Positions 16,852 to 24,818 of a DNA stretch of 64,000 nt are shown here, in pieces. Below the pieces are notes generated by a model. It saw only the letters and a program-made list of their open reading frames with translations, had not been told where the DNA came from and did not search any database. The DNA comes from JAEUNX01 sp034004685 (lineage in GTDB: Bacteria > Pseudomonadota > Gammaproteobacteria > Burkholderiales > Rhodocyclaceae): assembly GCA_034004685.1 (NCBI GenBank), contig JAVEWG010000002.1:62001-126000 (forward strand), in the 5' to 3' direction. Positions within the stretch are counted from its first letter, which is position 1. Every line of letters starts with the position of its first letter. Both the position numbers and the translations under genes were made by a program.

Positions 16852-16888
16852 AAAAGAAAAGGGGCCCGACCACATGGCCGGGCCCCTT
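16852..16888 (-). terminator. Intrinsic terminator of the tRNA-Lys pair
   Basis: A perfect 10-bp stem (16859-16868 with 16879-16888) is followed on the minus strand by TTTTCTTTTA. It lies just after the 3' end of the tRNA-Lys(CTT) gene and would end the tRNA transcript. Confidence 0.8.
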
Positions 16889-16896
16889 GGAATCCT

Positions 16897-16972
16897 TGGT
16901 GGGGGCACTAGGATTCGAACCTAGGACCTACTGATTAAGAGTCAGCTGCTCTACCAACTGAGCTATACCCCC
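16897..16972 (-). tRNA. tRNA-Lys (anticodon CTT)
   Basis: A 76-base cloverleaf with encoded CCA. The 7-bp acceptor stem GGGGGTA/TGCCCCC, the AGCTC D-arm start, the anticodon loop GACTCTTAATC with CTT and the TTCGAATC T-loop are all readable on the minus strand. It is the second gene of a two-tRNA transcript. Confidence 0.95.
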
Positions 16973-16986
16973 GGTGCTGCAAATAA

Positions 16987-17062
16987 TGGTAGGTCGTGCG
17001 GGATTCGAACCTGCGACCAACGGATTAAAAGTCCGCTGCTCTACCAGCTGAGCTAACGACCC
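16987..17062 (-). tRNA. tRNA-Lys (anticodon TTT)
   Basis: A 76-base cloverleaf with encoded CCA; acceptor GGGTCGT pairs with ACGACCT including one terminal G-U pair. The anticodon loop contains TTT. It lies 14 bases upstream of the tRNA-Lys(CTT) gene on the same strand. Together the two genes read both lysine codons. Confidence 0.95.
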
Positions 17063-17121
17063 ATCAAAAAGAGGCGAAATATTAGTTCGAGGATGACGCC
17101 AGGTCAAGCTTCCGACAAAGC

Positions 17122-17176
17122 TTAGGGGCTGTCGCCCTTGGATTTTGGGGTCGAATTCAAGGCCGACAGCCCCTAA
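17122..17176. repeat. 55-bp palindromic element at the yedE stop codon
   Basis: TTAGGGGCTGTCG (17122-17134) and CGACAGCCCCTAA (17164-17176) are perfect 13-bp terminal inverted repeats, with an inner CCTTG/CAAGG pair. The ends read T-TA-GGGG...CCCC-TA-A, compatible with a TA target duplication. The TAG stop of the yedE-like gene lies inside the right repeat. It could act as a transcription terminator for that gene, or be a very small mobile repeat. Confidence 0.65.
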
Positions 17177-18252
17177 TTGCCTTGGGCCATGAGGCGGTAC
17201 TCGAGCTTCATGGTCAGGATCGCCCCGGCGATGATCGCCGCCGTGGTCAGGAGGGCTCCCGGAGCGAGGGTGGAGAAACCGGTCAGGCCTTGCCCGATGG
17301 TGCAGCCCAGGGCGGTCACGCCGCCAAAGCCCATCAGCACCGCGCCAATGAGGTGGCGAGCCAGATCGGCAGGGTCACGAAACCCTTCCAGCCGGAGTTC
17401 CCGGGCCGCCACTGCGCCGGCGCCCGCCCCTAGGATCACACCCAGGACGGAGGCAACGCCAAAGGTGACGGTCTTGCTGGTGTCGCTCCAGAGGGTGAGG
17501 AGTTCCAGGGAATAGGCGTAGGGCGCCACGAAGGTGAGGGATTCCGGCCGACCGCTGTTGGTGCCGATGAAGGCCGGTGCCAGGGTTTCCGGGTGTTCCG
17601 GGATGAAGCCCAGGTGACCGGTGACGAACCAGCCCGCCACCACCAGGGCGCCCACCGTGGTGCCGCCGACGATCACCCGGGGCGATCGGGCCGCCGGGTG
17701 GGTCAGGCAGGCGATGCCCAGGAGGGCGGCGACAATCAGGCCCAGGGCGGGGAAGCCGCTCAGGGCCGCCAGGGATTGGGAGGGGCCCAACTCCACCGCG
17801 ATCCGATCCAGGGTACCCACCCGCCAGACGCCGAATAGTCCCCGCAGGGTCATGGAGGCGGACAGCCCCAGGACGATAAAAACCACCAGGGACTTGAGGT
17901 TGCCGCCCCCCAGGCGGATCAGGGTCTTGGCGCCGCACCCCGAGGCCAGGGTCATGCCGGCGCCAAACAGCAGGCCGCCCACCAGGTGGGAGAGCCAGGG
18001 CAGGCGCCCGGCGGTGTAAATGGAGGCGGAGGTGTCCACCAGGCCGGCAAGCTGGAGGCCGGTGGTGCCGGCCAGCGCCACGGCCATGGCCAGCCCCCAC
18101 ATCCGCATGCGGGTCCAGTCTCCCATCAGTACGCCATCGGAGATCGCCCCCAGGGTGCAGAAGCGGGTCCGCTGGCCCACCGCGCCGAACAGCAGGCCGA
18201 TGACCAAGCCGTACCAGGCGATGGTGGCGGGGGCGGGCAGGGGGGCATCCAT
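17173..18252 (-). CDS. YeeE/YedE family sulfur-compound transporter
   Basis: A 359-residue membrane protein with about ten hydrophobic helices and two YeeE/YedE half-repeats. Each half carries a Gly-Cys motif: ASGCGAKTL near residue 104 and ALGCTIGQGLTG near 318; an FCTLG motif lies near residue 32. In characterised relatives (TsuA) such cysteines pass thiosulfate through the pore, so import of thiosulfate or a similar sulfur compound is likely but not shown. It follows queC by 13 bases. Its last codons and stop lie in a palindromic repeat, so the natural C-terminus may have been replaced. Confidence 0.85.
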   Translation of the reverse strand: MDAPLPAPATIAWYGLVIGLLFGAVGQRTRFCTLGAISDGVLMGDWTRMRMWGLAMAVALAGTTGLQLAGLVDTSASIYTAGRLPWLSHLVGGLLFGAGMTLASGCGAKTLIRLGGGNLKSLVVFIVLGLSASMTLRGLFGVWRVGTLDRIAVELGPSQSLAALSGFPALGLIVAALLGIACLTHPAARSPRVIVGGTTVGALVVAGWFVTGHLGFIPEHPETLAPAFIGTNSGRPESLTFVAPYAYSLELLTLWSDTSKTVTFGVASVLGVILGAGAGAVAARELRLEGFRDPADLARHLIGAVLMGFGGVTALGCTIGQGLTGFSTLAPGALLTTAAIIAGAILTMKLEYRLMAQGN

Positions 18253-18265
18253 CGGGATGGGGCCC

Positions 18266-18955
18266 TCAGGGGGCGGGCTGGTAGCGGGTCGGGTCCGTCA
18301 GGCCGGCGGCCTGGAAGCCGGCGCGTCGTAACCGGCAGGCATCGCAGTTGCCGCAGGCGCGGCCCTGGTGGTCCGCCTGGTAGCAGGAAACGGTTTCGGC
18401 GTAATCCACCCCCAGGGCATGGCCCTGACGGATGATGTCCGCCTTGGAGAGGTTGATGAGGGGCGCGTGAATGCGCAGCCGGCGTCCCTCGACCCCCGCC
18501 TTGGTGGCCAGATTGGCCATGGTTTCGAAAGCCTGGATGTATTCCGGGCGGCAGTCCGGGTAGCCGGAGTAATCCACCGCATTGACCCCCACGTAGATGT
18601 CGAAGGCTTCCAGAACCTCCGCCCAGGCCAGGGCGATGGACAGCATCACGGTGTTGCGGGCGGGCACGTAGGTCACCGGAATGCCCGGGCCGACCCCATC
18701 GGTAGGGACCGCGATGGTGGGGTCGGTGAGGGCGGAGCCGCCGAATTGGCCCAGATCCACGTGGGCCTCCCGGTGTTCCCGGGCGCCCAATAGCTTGGCG
18801 ACGCGCTGGGAGGCCGCCAGTTCGGCCCCGTGGCGCTGTCCGTAGGCCACCGATAGAGCGTAGCACTCGAAGCCGGCTTGGCGGGCCAGGGCGAGGCAGG
18901 TGGCGGAGTCCAGGCCGCCGGAGAGCAGGACGATGGCGCGGGGAGCAGGCCTCAT
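18266..18955 (-). CDS. queC: 7-cyano-7-deazaguanine synthase QueC
   Basis: A 229-residue PP-loop ATPase that converts 7-carboxy-7-deazaguanine to preQ0 in queuosine synthesis. The ATP-binding SGGLDS is at residues 12-17, and the C-terminal zinc site is visible as CGNCDACRLRR with an upstream Cys in VSCYQADH. Length is normal. It follows queE after 18 bases; QueE makes its substrate. queD and queF are not in the window. Confidence 0.95.
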   Translation of the reverse strand: MRPAPRAIVLLSGGLDSATCLALARQAGFECYALSVAYGQRHGAELAASQRVAKLLGAREHREAHVDLGQFGGSALTDPTIAVPTDGVGPGIPVTYVPARNTVMLSIALAWAEVLEAFDIYVGVNAVDYSGYPDCRPEYIQAFETMANLATKAGVEGRRLRIHAPLINLSKADIIRQGHALGVDYAETVSCYQADHQGRACGNCDACRLRRAGFQAAGLTDPTRYQPAP

Positions 18956-18973
18956 TGCAAAGGTGTCCGGAGT

Positions 18974-19633
18974 TCAGCGGCCGGGGGAGTTGCCCCACAG
19001 TACCTTGTGGAGCTGGAGCTGGAAGCGCACCGCCAGGCGGTCCCGCAGGATCCACTCAGCGAGCAGGGCCGGCTGGAGCCGGCCCTGCACCGGGGACAGG
19101 AGGACCGGACAGCGGGCGGTCAGATCGTGCTGGCGGATCTGTTCCCGGGCCCACTGATAGTCGGCTTCATCGGCCAGGACGATCTTGAGCTCATCGTGGG
19201 CCGTAAGAAGCGGGATGTTTTCCGCCCGATTACGGGCAACTTCGCCGGAGCCCGGCGCCTTGAGGTCCATGATCCGGGAGACCCGGGGGTCCACCGGACT
19301 GATGTCCAGGGCGCCGCTGGTCTCCAGAGAAACCGAATGACCCGCGTCGCACAGGGCGGTCAGCAGGGCAAGGCAGGCCTTCTGGGCCAGGGGCTCGCCA
19401 CCGGTGACGCAGACGTGCTGGGTCAGCAGGCCGCCGACCTCCGCCACGATCTCGGGGATGGAGCGCGACGTTCCGCCGGAGAAGGCGTAACTGGTGTCAC
19501 ACCAGGTGCACCGCAGTGGGCAGCCGGTGAGCCGCACAAAGACCGTGGGCAGGCCCACCCGAGAGGATTCTCCCTGGACCGATAGGAAGATCTCGGTCAG
19601 GCGCACACTCGGCGCCTGATCCACTGCGACCAT
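18974..19633 (-). CDS. queE: 7-carboxy-7-deazaguanine synthase QueE (radical SAM)
   Basis: A 219-residue short radical-SAM enzyme that contracts the ring of 6-carboxytetrahydropterin. The cluster cysteines are C38, C42 and C45 (CPLRCTWC), the spacing used by the proteobacterial QueE subgroup. FLSVQGES near the N-terminus and VTGGEPLAQ complete the family signature. It starts six bases after cpoB, so the queuosine genes extend the Tol-Pal operon, an arrangement common in Proteobacteria. Confidence 0.95.
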   Translation of the reverse strand: MVAVDQAPSVRLTEIFLSVQGESSRVGLPTVFVRLTGCPLRCTWCDTSYAFSGGTSRSIPEIVAEVGGLLTQHVCVTGGEPLAQKACLALLTALCDAGHSVSLETSGALDISPVDPRVSRIMDLKAPGSGEVARNRAENIPLLTAHDELKIVLADEADYQWAREQIRQHDLTARCPVLLSPVQGRLQPALLAEWILRDRLAVRFQLQLHKVLWGNSPGR

Positions 19634-19639
19634 GAGCGT

Positions 19640-20386
19640 TCAGCCCTTGGCGAGCCGTTGCTTGGCGGTCTTGGCCGCGGCGCTGGCGGGATATTTCTGG
19701 ATGATGCTCTCCAGGGTCTTGCGCGCGCCCTTGTCATCCCCCATGGACTGCTGGCAGGTGGAAAGCCCCAGCAGGGCGTCCGGTGCGCGGGGGTCATCGG
19801 GCCAGTTGTTGGCCACCTGTTTGAAATGGTAGGTGGCGGAGGCCACTTCCTTCAGCTGCAAGGCGCCACTGCCGGCCCAGAAATGGGCGCCGGGCTGGAA
19901 GCTGCTGTTGGGGTGGGCCTTGATGAAGGCCTCGAAACCCACCACGGCTTCCCGGTACTTGCTGCCCTTGAGAAGATTCAGGGCCGCCTCGAAATCCCGG
20001 GTTTCGGCAGCGCCGTCGGTGGCGGGGGCGCTGCCTGCTTCCGGGGCGGCCGCGCCACCGGCCTCGGGCTGGCCAGCGGTTTCCAGGCGGCGCAATCGGT
20101 TGTCCAGATCCACGTAGAAGTCCTTCTGGCGCTTCTGGGTGGCTTCCGAGTCGTAGTTCAGGACTTCGATCTGGCCCCGCAAGCGGGCGATCTCGGCCTT
20201 GAGCTGCTCCAGCTGATTGGCCAGCTCAATTTGGGAACGCGCGCTTGCCTCAAGCCGGTCGAACTTGGCGTTGTAGTCATTGCGCATGTTGATGATGGTA
20301 TTGCGGGCCTCCGTGTCGTCGAAGAGGCCCGCCTGCGCTGGCAGCGCCGCTGCCAGCGCCGCCGCAAGGAGCAGCTTTCTATGCAT
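19640..20386 (-). CDS. cpoB: Cell division coordinator CpoB (YbgF)
   Basis: A 248-residue periplasmic protein with a signal peptide (about 1-19, ending AQA), a coiled-coil trimerisation region (about residues 40-85, rich in LEQLKAEIARLRGQIE) and C-terminal tetratricopeptide repeats from about 130. CpoB links the Tol machine to PBP1B during septation. The ATG overlaps the pal stop by one base. Length and domain order are normal. Confidence 0.94.
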   Translation of the reverse strand: MHRKLLLAAALAAALPAQAGLFDDTEARNTIINMRNDYNAKFDRLEASARSQIELANQLEQLKAEIARLRGQIEVLNYDSEATQKRQKDFYVDLDNRLRRLETAGQPEAGGAAAPEAGSAPATDGAAETRDFEAALNLLKGSKYREAVVGFEAFIKAHPNSSFQPGAHFWAGSGALQLKEVASATYHFKQVANNWPDDPRAPDALLGLSTCQQSMGDDKGARKTLESIIQKYPASAAAKTAKQRLAKG

Positions 20387-20916
20387 CAGAACTCACCTGA
20401 GTAGAGGATCTCGCCGCGCCGGTTCTGAGCGTAGCAGTCTTCGGTGCTGGCAGTGCAACGGGGCTTCTCTTCACCCAGGCTGACGGATTCGATCTGGCCA
20501 TCCTTGGCGCCCAGCAGGACCAGGGCCTTCTTGACGGCATCGGCCCGCTTCTGGCCCAGGGCCAGGTTGTATTCCCGGCTGCCGCGCTCATCGGCATTGC
20601 CCTGGATCAGCACCTTCATGGTGGGGTTGGCCACCAGGAAGCGGGCATGGGCTTCCACCAGGGGCTTGGCTTCGTCGCGGATGGTGTAGCTGTCGAAATC
20701 GAAGAATACGTCCCGCTTGGAGAGGATGTTCTTGGGATCCTTGAGGGCTGCGATGCCGGTGCCACCGGGCTGGCCGGCTTCCACCCGGGCGACGGAGCCG
20801 CTGCCGGCGCCCCGGTCTTCCACGGAAGCGCCGGAGGTGCTGTCGGACATGGGGGTGCTGCTGCAGCCGGCGACCAGGGCGGCGAGCAGGGCGGAGGCGA
20901 TCAGGGTGGTGCGCAT
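20386..20916 (-). CDS. pal: Peptidoglycan-associated lipoprotein Pal
   Basis: A 176-residue outer-membrane lipoprotein: signal with lipobox LVAGC (Cys18), a flexible linker, and an OmpA-like peptidoglycan-binding domain (about residues 65-176) with VFFDFDSY, IQGNADERGSREYN and LGQKRADAV. The start at 20916 was chosen because the lipoprotein signal begins there; the frame is open further upstream without signal character. A 37-base gap separates it from tolB. Confidence 0.97.
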   Translation of the reverse strand: MRTTLIASALLAALVAGCSSTPMSDSTSGASVEDRGAGSGSVARVEAGQPGGTGIAALKDPKNILSKRDVFFDFDSYTIRDEAKPLVEAHARFLVANPTMKVLIQGNADERGSREYNLALGQKRADAVKKALVLLGAKDGQIESVSLGEEKPRCTASTEDCYAQNRRGEILYSGEF

Positions 20917-20953
20917 GATGACTAGATCCTTTTGAGTGCTGGTGAGGGTTGGA

Positions 20954-22234
20954 CTAACGGGGGAGCGGGCCCCAGGCGGGTTCCCGCACGTCACCGGCCT
21001 GGCCGGACAGGCGCTGCTTGACACGGCCATCCACGGAAACGGCGGCCAGGACGCCCCTGCCGCCGCTTTCGGTGGCGTACAGGATCATCCGGCCATTCGG
21101 CGCGAAACTGGGTGATTCATCGCGGTTCGAATCCGTCAGGACGGCGCTCTGCCGGGACGCCAGGTCCATCACCGCCACCTGGAAGCGGCCGTTGTTGCGG
21201 GTGATGTAGGCGAGGCTCTTGCCGTCGGAGGAGGGGCGCGGGGTGACGTTGTAGCTGCCCTCGAAAGTAACGCGCTGGGCATCGCCGCCAGAAGACGGGA
21301 TGCGGTAGACCTGGGGGCTGCCCCCCCGGTCGGATGTGAAGTAGATCCACTGGCCGTCGGCGGACCAGGCGGGTTCGGTGTCGATGCCGGAAGAGGAGGC
21401 CAGGCGCTGGACCCCTGAGCCGTCGGCGTTGAGGCTGTAGATCTGGCTCTGGCCGTCCTTGGTGAGGACCACCGCCAGGCGGTTGCCGTCCGGCGACCAG
21501 GCCGGGGCGGAGTTGGAACCCCGGAAGTTGGCCGCCACCTGACGGGTGCCGGTCGCCAGGGTGTGTACGTAGACCACCGGCTTCTTGGCCTCGAAGGAGA
21601 CATAGGCCAAGCGGCCGCCATCCGGCGACCAGGCCGGGGAGATGATGGGCTCCCGGGAGGCCAGGGCGGTCTGGGCGTTCTGGCCGTCGGCGTCGGCGAT
21701 CTGCAGTTCGTAACGGCTGCCGATCTTCTGCACGTAGGCGATGCGGGTGGCGAAGACCCCCGGCAGGCCGGTGAGTTTTTCGTAGATATAGTCGGCGACC
21801 CGGTGGCCGGTGGCCCGGTACTGGTTAGGCAGGGTGCGGAAACTCATGCCCCCCAGGGAAACCTGCTTTTGCACGTCGTAAAGACGGAAACGGACCTCCA
21901 GCCGGCCCCCCTCCGCCGCCGCCACGCTGCCCACCGCCACTGCGTCGGCCCCCTTGTACTTGAGGTGGGCGAAATCCGGGGTGGTGCTCTCGCCCACCGG
22001 GGTCGGCCCCATTTCCACCAGGCTGAAGAGGCCGGAGCGCTCCAGGTCGCCCCTGACCACCTCGGTCACGCTGCGGGGCAGGGCCCCTTCGTTCTCGAAG
22101 GTGGCGATGGCCACTGGGTAGCGGTTGGCGCCGGCGCCGGTGATTTCGATGGAAAGCTGGGCATGGGCGGCCAGGCTGCTGGCCAGCAGCGCCACCGTGG
22201 TAAGAAAACGCGAGAAATCAGCAGGTTTGATCAT
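20954..22234 (-). CDS. tolB: Tol-Pal periplasmic protein TolB
   Basis: A 426-residue periplasmic protein: signal peptide about 1-26, an N-terminal alpha/beta domain and a C-terminal six-bladed beta-propeller with repeated PAWSPDG-type motifs (four copies around residues 205-330). TolB binds Pal and relays force from TolA. Length is normal. It lies 35 bases after tolA. Confidence 0.97.
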   Translation of the reverse strand: MIKPADFSRFLTTVALLASSLAAHAQLSIEITGAGANRYPVAIATFENEGALPRSVTEVVRGDLERSGLFSLVEMGPTPVGESTTPDFAHLKYKGADAVAVGSVAAAEGGRLEVRFRLYDVQKQVSLGGMSFRTLPNQYRATGHRVADYIYEKLTGLPGVFATRIAYVQKIGSRYELQIADADGQNAQTALASREPIISPAWSPDGGRLAYVSFEAKKPVVYVHTLATGTRQVAANFRGSNSAPAWSPDGNRLAVVLTKDGQSQIYSLNADGSGVQRLASSSGIDTEPAWSADGQWIYFTSDRGGSPQVYRIPSSGGDAQRVTFEGSYNVTPRPSSDGKSLAYITRNNGRFQVAVMDLASRQSAVLTDSNRDESPSFAPNGRMILYATESGGRGVLAAVSVDGRVKQRLSGQAGDVREPAWGPLPR

Positions 22235-22269
22235 GATCTTTTGGGGGCGGATTATAGCGGTCCGGGGCT

Positions 22270-23091
22270 TCAGTCTTCCAGCGGTCGGAAATTCAGTTCC
22301 AGGTTCCGCTCGAACAACTCTTCTTTCTCTGGCTTGGGCAAGGGGCTGGATTTCTGAATGGCCTTCTCGATGGCGCTGTCCAGGGCAGGATTGCCCGAGG
22401 AGCGCTTCAGCCGGATTTCCAGGATGGTGCCGTCGACGGCTTGGGAGACCAGGAATACCGCCTCCGGGTTCCCGCTGATCCCCAGGGGCAGGATGATGTT
22501 GCCCCTCACCTTGACCCGGATCTTGTTCTTATAGCTGTCGAGGGCCTTGGCATTTGCCAGATTCGCCCGGGCGGCGGCCACCCGCTGGTTTTCCTCTGCG
22601 AGCTGGTTGGCCAGTTGGCGATCGGCTTCGGTCTCGCGAACCTGCCGGGTTTCACTGGCCAGCAGATCCTTCAGGCGGTTGTCATCCAGAGGCGGTGATT
22701 TGGAGGCTAGCTTCGACTTGGGTTTTGGCTCGGATTTGTTTTCCAGCTTGGGTTTTTCCACCGGCTTGGGGGGCTTCGGCTGCTTCTCCACTTGCTTGGG
22801 CTTGGCCTTGGTCACGATCTCCGGCTTGGCCGGCGGAGGTGGGAGGGGCTTGGCCTCGGGTTTCGGCGTCGGCCTGGGTTCGGGCTTGGGCTCAGGGCGG
22901 GGAGGCTCTGGCGTGGCCGTCGGGGGCGGCGGGGGCAGGCCGTCCACCACCGAAACCTCCACCGCTTCCGGCGCCGGGTTCTGCCAGCGCACCCCGAAGA
23001 ACAGGAACAGGGCTAGCAAAATGTGCACCAGGGCGGCCAGGACCAGGGAGGGCCATTTGCCGCTATCGCGCTGGGGAATGCCTGGCTTCAT
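22270..23091 (-). CDS. tolA: TolA, energy-transducing periplasm-spanning protein
   Basis: A 273-residue TolA. One membrane helix (about residues 13-32) is followed by a Pro/Lys/Glu-rich region (about 45-130), then an Ala/Arg/Gln helical part and the C-terminal TolA domain with NKIRVKVRGNIILP and ILEIRLKRSSGNPALDSA. It is shorter than the E. coli protein (421 residues) mainly in the long helical domain, as is usual in Betaproteobacteria. The start overlaps tolR by four bases. Confidence 0.93.
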   Translation of the reverse strand: MKPGIPQRDSGKWPSLVLAALVHILLALFLFFGVRWQNPAPEAVEVSVVDGLPPPPPTATPEPPRPEPKPEPRPTPKPEAKPLPPPPAKPEIVTKAKPKQVEKQPKPPKPVEKPKLENKSEPKPKSKLASKSPPLDDNRLKDLLASETRQVRETEADRQLANQLAEENQRVAAARANLANAKALDSYKNKIRVKVRGNIILPLGISGNPEAVFLVSQAVDGTILEIRLKRSSGNPALDSAIEKAIQKSSPLPKPEKEELFERNLELNFRPLED

Positions 23092-23504
23092 CGGTCGCCG
23101 TCTGCCTTGGCGTCCAGGCTGATCTTGCGGGCGCCAGCCTTGCGCAGGTCGTTCAACATGTCCATCACTGCTTCGTACTTCAGGCCCTTGTCGGCGGAGA
23201 TCACCACCGGCTGGTCCGGGTTGGCGCGGGTGGCTTCGGTCACCTTGGCCAGGAGCTGCTTGCGGTCGATGCTCTCCTGGGGGGCGGCGGCAGTGGGGCG
23301 GTACTCCAGGCGCTCGCCGGGCTGCATCAGTACGATGATGGCTTCGGTCTTGGTGGGATTGGGGGCACCGCCGACGCTGGGGACGTCCACGGTGGTGGTC
23401 TGGATCATGGGGGCGGTGACCATGAAGATCACCAGCAGCACCAGCATCACGTCGATGTAGGGCACGACATTGATCTGGTTCATCAGGCGGCGCTGACGGG
23501 GCAT
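23088..23504 (-). CDS. tolR: TolR, ExbD-type proton-channel subunit
   Basis: A 138-residue protein with one membrane helix (about residues 15-35) carrying the essential proton-binding Asp18 in PYIDVMLVLL, and a periplasmic domain ending in the usual VISADKGLKYEAVMDMLNDLRKAG. The start at 23504 was chosen on the MPRQRRLMNQINVVPYID N-terminus; upstream in-frame codons are a shadow of tolQ. It overlaps tolA by four bases. Confidence 0.96.
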   Translation of the reverse strand: MPRQRRLMNQINVVPYIDVMLVLLVIFMVTAPMIQTTTVDVPSVGGAPNPTKTEAIIVLMQPGERLEYRPTAAAPQESIDRKQLLAKVTEATRANPDQPVVISADKGLKYEAVMDMLNDLRKAGARKISLDAKADGDR

Positions 23505-23524
23505 GGCGGGGCTTTCGGCCGGCT

Positions 23525-24199
23525 TCAGCGCAGGGTGCGCTGGAGGATGTTGGAGAACTCTTCCATGAAGCTCTCGAAGCGGATCGACAGGCGGTCGATG
23601 TCGTGGGCGAAGCGGTTGTAGGCCACCACCGCCGGAATCGCCGCGAAGAGGCCGATGGCGGTGGCCACCAGGGCTTCGGCGATGCCGGGGGCCACGTGGG
23701 CCAGGGTGGCGGTGCCCACGCTGGAGAGGCCCCTGAAGGCGTTCATGATCCCCCACACGGTACCGAACAGGCCCACGTAGGGAGACACCGAGCCCACCGA
23801 GGCGAGGAAGGCCAGGTGGGCCTCGATATCGTCCACCTCCCGCTGATAGCTGGCCCGCATGGCCCGCCGGGCGCCGTCGATGGTGGCGCCGTGGTCATGG
23901 CTCTTGGTCCGCAGCTTGGTGAATTCCCGGTAGCCGGCCTCGAAGATGCGCTCCATGGAGCCGGCGTGATGGCGGTCGTTGACGGCACTTTGGTAGAGGG
24001 CGTTGAGATCCCCGCCGCTCCAGAAATCCCGCTCGAACTGATCGGTTTTCTTGCGGGCTTCCCGGATGCCGAACCACTTGCGGAAGATGTAGTACCAGGA
24101 CATGAAGGACAGTCCGGCCAGAAGCGCCATCACCAGTTTGACCAGCAGGCTGGCGTTGGTGATCAGGCTGAGAATGGAGAGATCTTCGGTGACGGTCAT
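23525..24199 (-). CDS. tolQ: TolQ, ExbB/MotA-type proton-channel subunit
   Basis: A 224-residue inner-membrane protein with three membrane segments (about residues 15-38, 133-155 and 167-190) and the family motif ATAIGLFAAIPAVVAYNRFAHD. With TolR it turns proton flow into movement of TolA. The ATG overlaps the ybgC stop by four bases. Confidence 0.97.
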   Translation of the reverse strand: MTVTEDLSILSLITNASLLVKLVMALLAGLSFMSWYYIFRKWFGIREARKKTDQFERDFWSGGDLNALYQSAVNDRHHAGSMERIFEAGYREFTKLRTKSHDHGATIDGARRAMRASYQREVDDIEAHLAFLASVGSVSPYVGLFGTVWGIMNAFRGLSSVGTATLAHVAPGIAEALVATAIGLFAAIPAVVAYNRFAHDIDRLSIRFESFMEEFSNILQRTLR

Positions 24200-24642
24200 G
24201 GTCCGATGAGAAATTGGAGTTGTCGTTTTACTTCGGCGGGGATCTGGCAGGCACGCCTTGCCCCCATATCCACGCAGGCCACCACGATGCGGGCGTCGAA
24301 GAGGATTTCCTCGCCCCGGCTCACGGTTTGGTGGAAGGCGATGCTCGCGCCGCCGAGCTTGTCCAGGCGGCTCACCACTTCCAGGGCATCATCAAGCACT
24401 GCCGACGCCCGGTAGTCGCCGGTGACGTGCTTGACCACGAAGGCCAGGTTCCGTTCGGCCAGCAATGCCCCGTTGGCAAAACCTTGGGTGCGTAGCCACT
24501 CGGTGCGGGCGCGCTCGCAAAACTTGAAGTAGTTGGCGTAATAAACCACCCCCGCGGCGTCTGTATCCTCGTAGTACACCCGGATCGGGAGCACGAACTG
24601 GCGGGCGGCAGGATTTGGCGGGGTGGGTCGAACAGCGGGCAT
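24196..24642 (-). CDS. ybgC: Acyl-CoA thioesterase YbgC
   Basis: A 148-residue hot-dog-fold thioesterase, first gene of the Tol-Pal operon. The motif YYEDTDAAGVVYYANYFKF carries the catalytic Asp (D28), and ERARTEWLR follows as in all YbgC proteins. It hydrolyses acyl-CoA or acyl-ACP and associates with phospholipid-synthesis enzymes in E. coli. The N-terminus is about ten residues longer than usual; no ribosome site is visible before the ATG (see the -10 box at 24649). Confidence 0.94.
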   Translation of the reverse strand: MPAVRPTPPNPAARQFVLPIRVYYEDTDAAGVVYYANYFKFCERARTEWLRTQGFANGALLAERNLAFVVKHVTGDYRASAVLDDALEVVSRLDKLGGASIAFHQTVSRGEEILFDARIVVACVDMGARRACQIPAEVKRQLQFLIGP

Positions 24643-24648
24643 CGGCGA

Positions 24649-24654
24649 ATTTTA
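24649..24654 (-). promoter_or_regulatory. -10 box TAAAAT directly before the ybgC start
   Basis: On the minus strand TAAAAT ends six bases before the ybgC ATG, which would place transcription start at or next to the start codon. No good -35 box is seen at 16-18 bases. If used, the tol operon mRNA would be leaderless. Confidence 0.35.
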
Positions 24655-24818
24655 GCCGAGGGGCGCATGCTGCGGTGCGCGAATCAACGGGCCCTTGCAT
24701 CCGGAGACACTCTTGGGGGCAGGGGCGACCGGTCTGCTGGGTAAGGGCGGCCCATGGTGCTATGCTTTCCACTTGTACAATTCCGCTAAACCCCTTCTGT
24801 TTTAAGGTTTGCAGGCCC

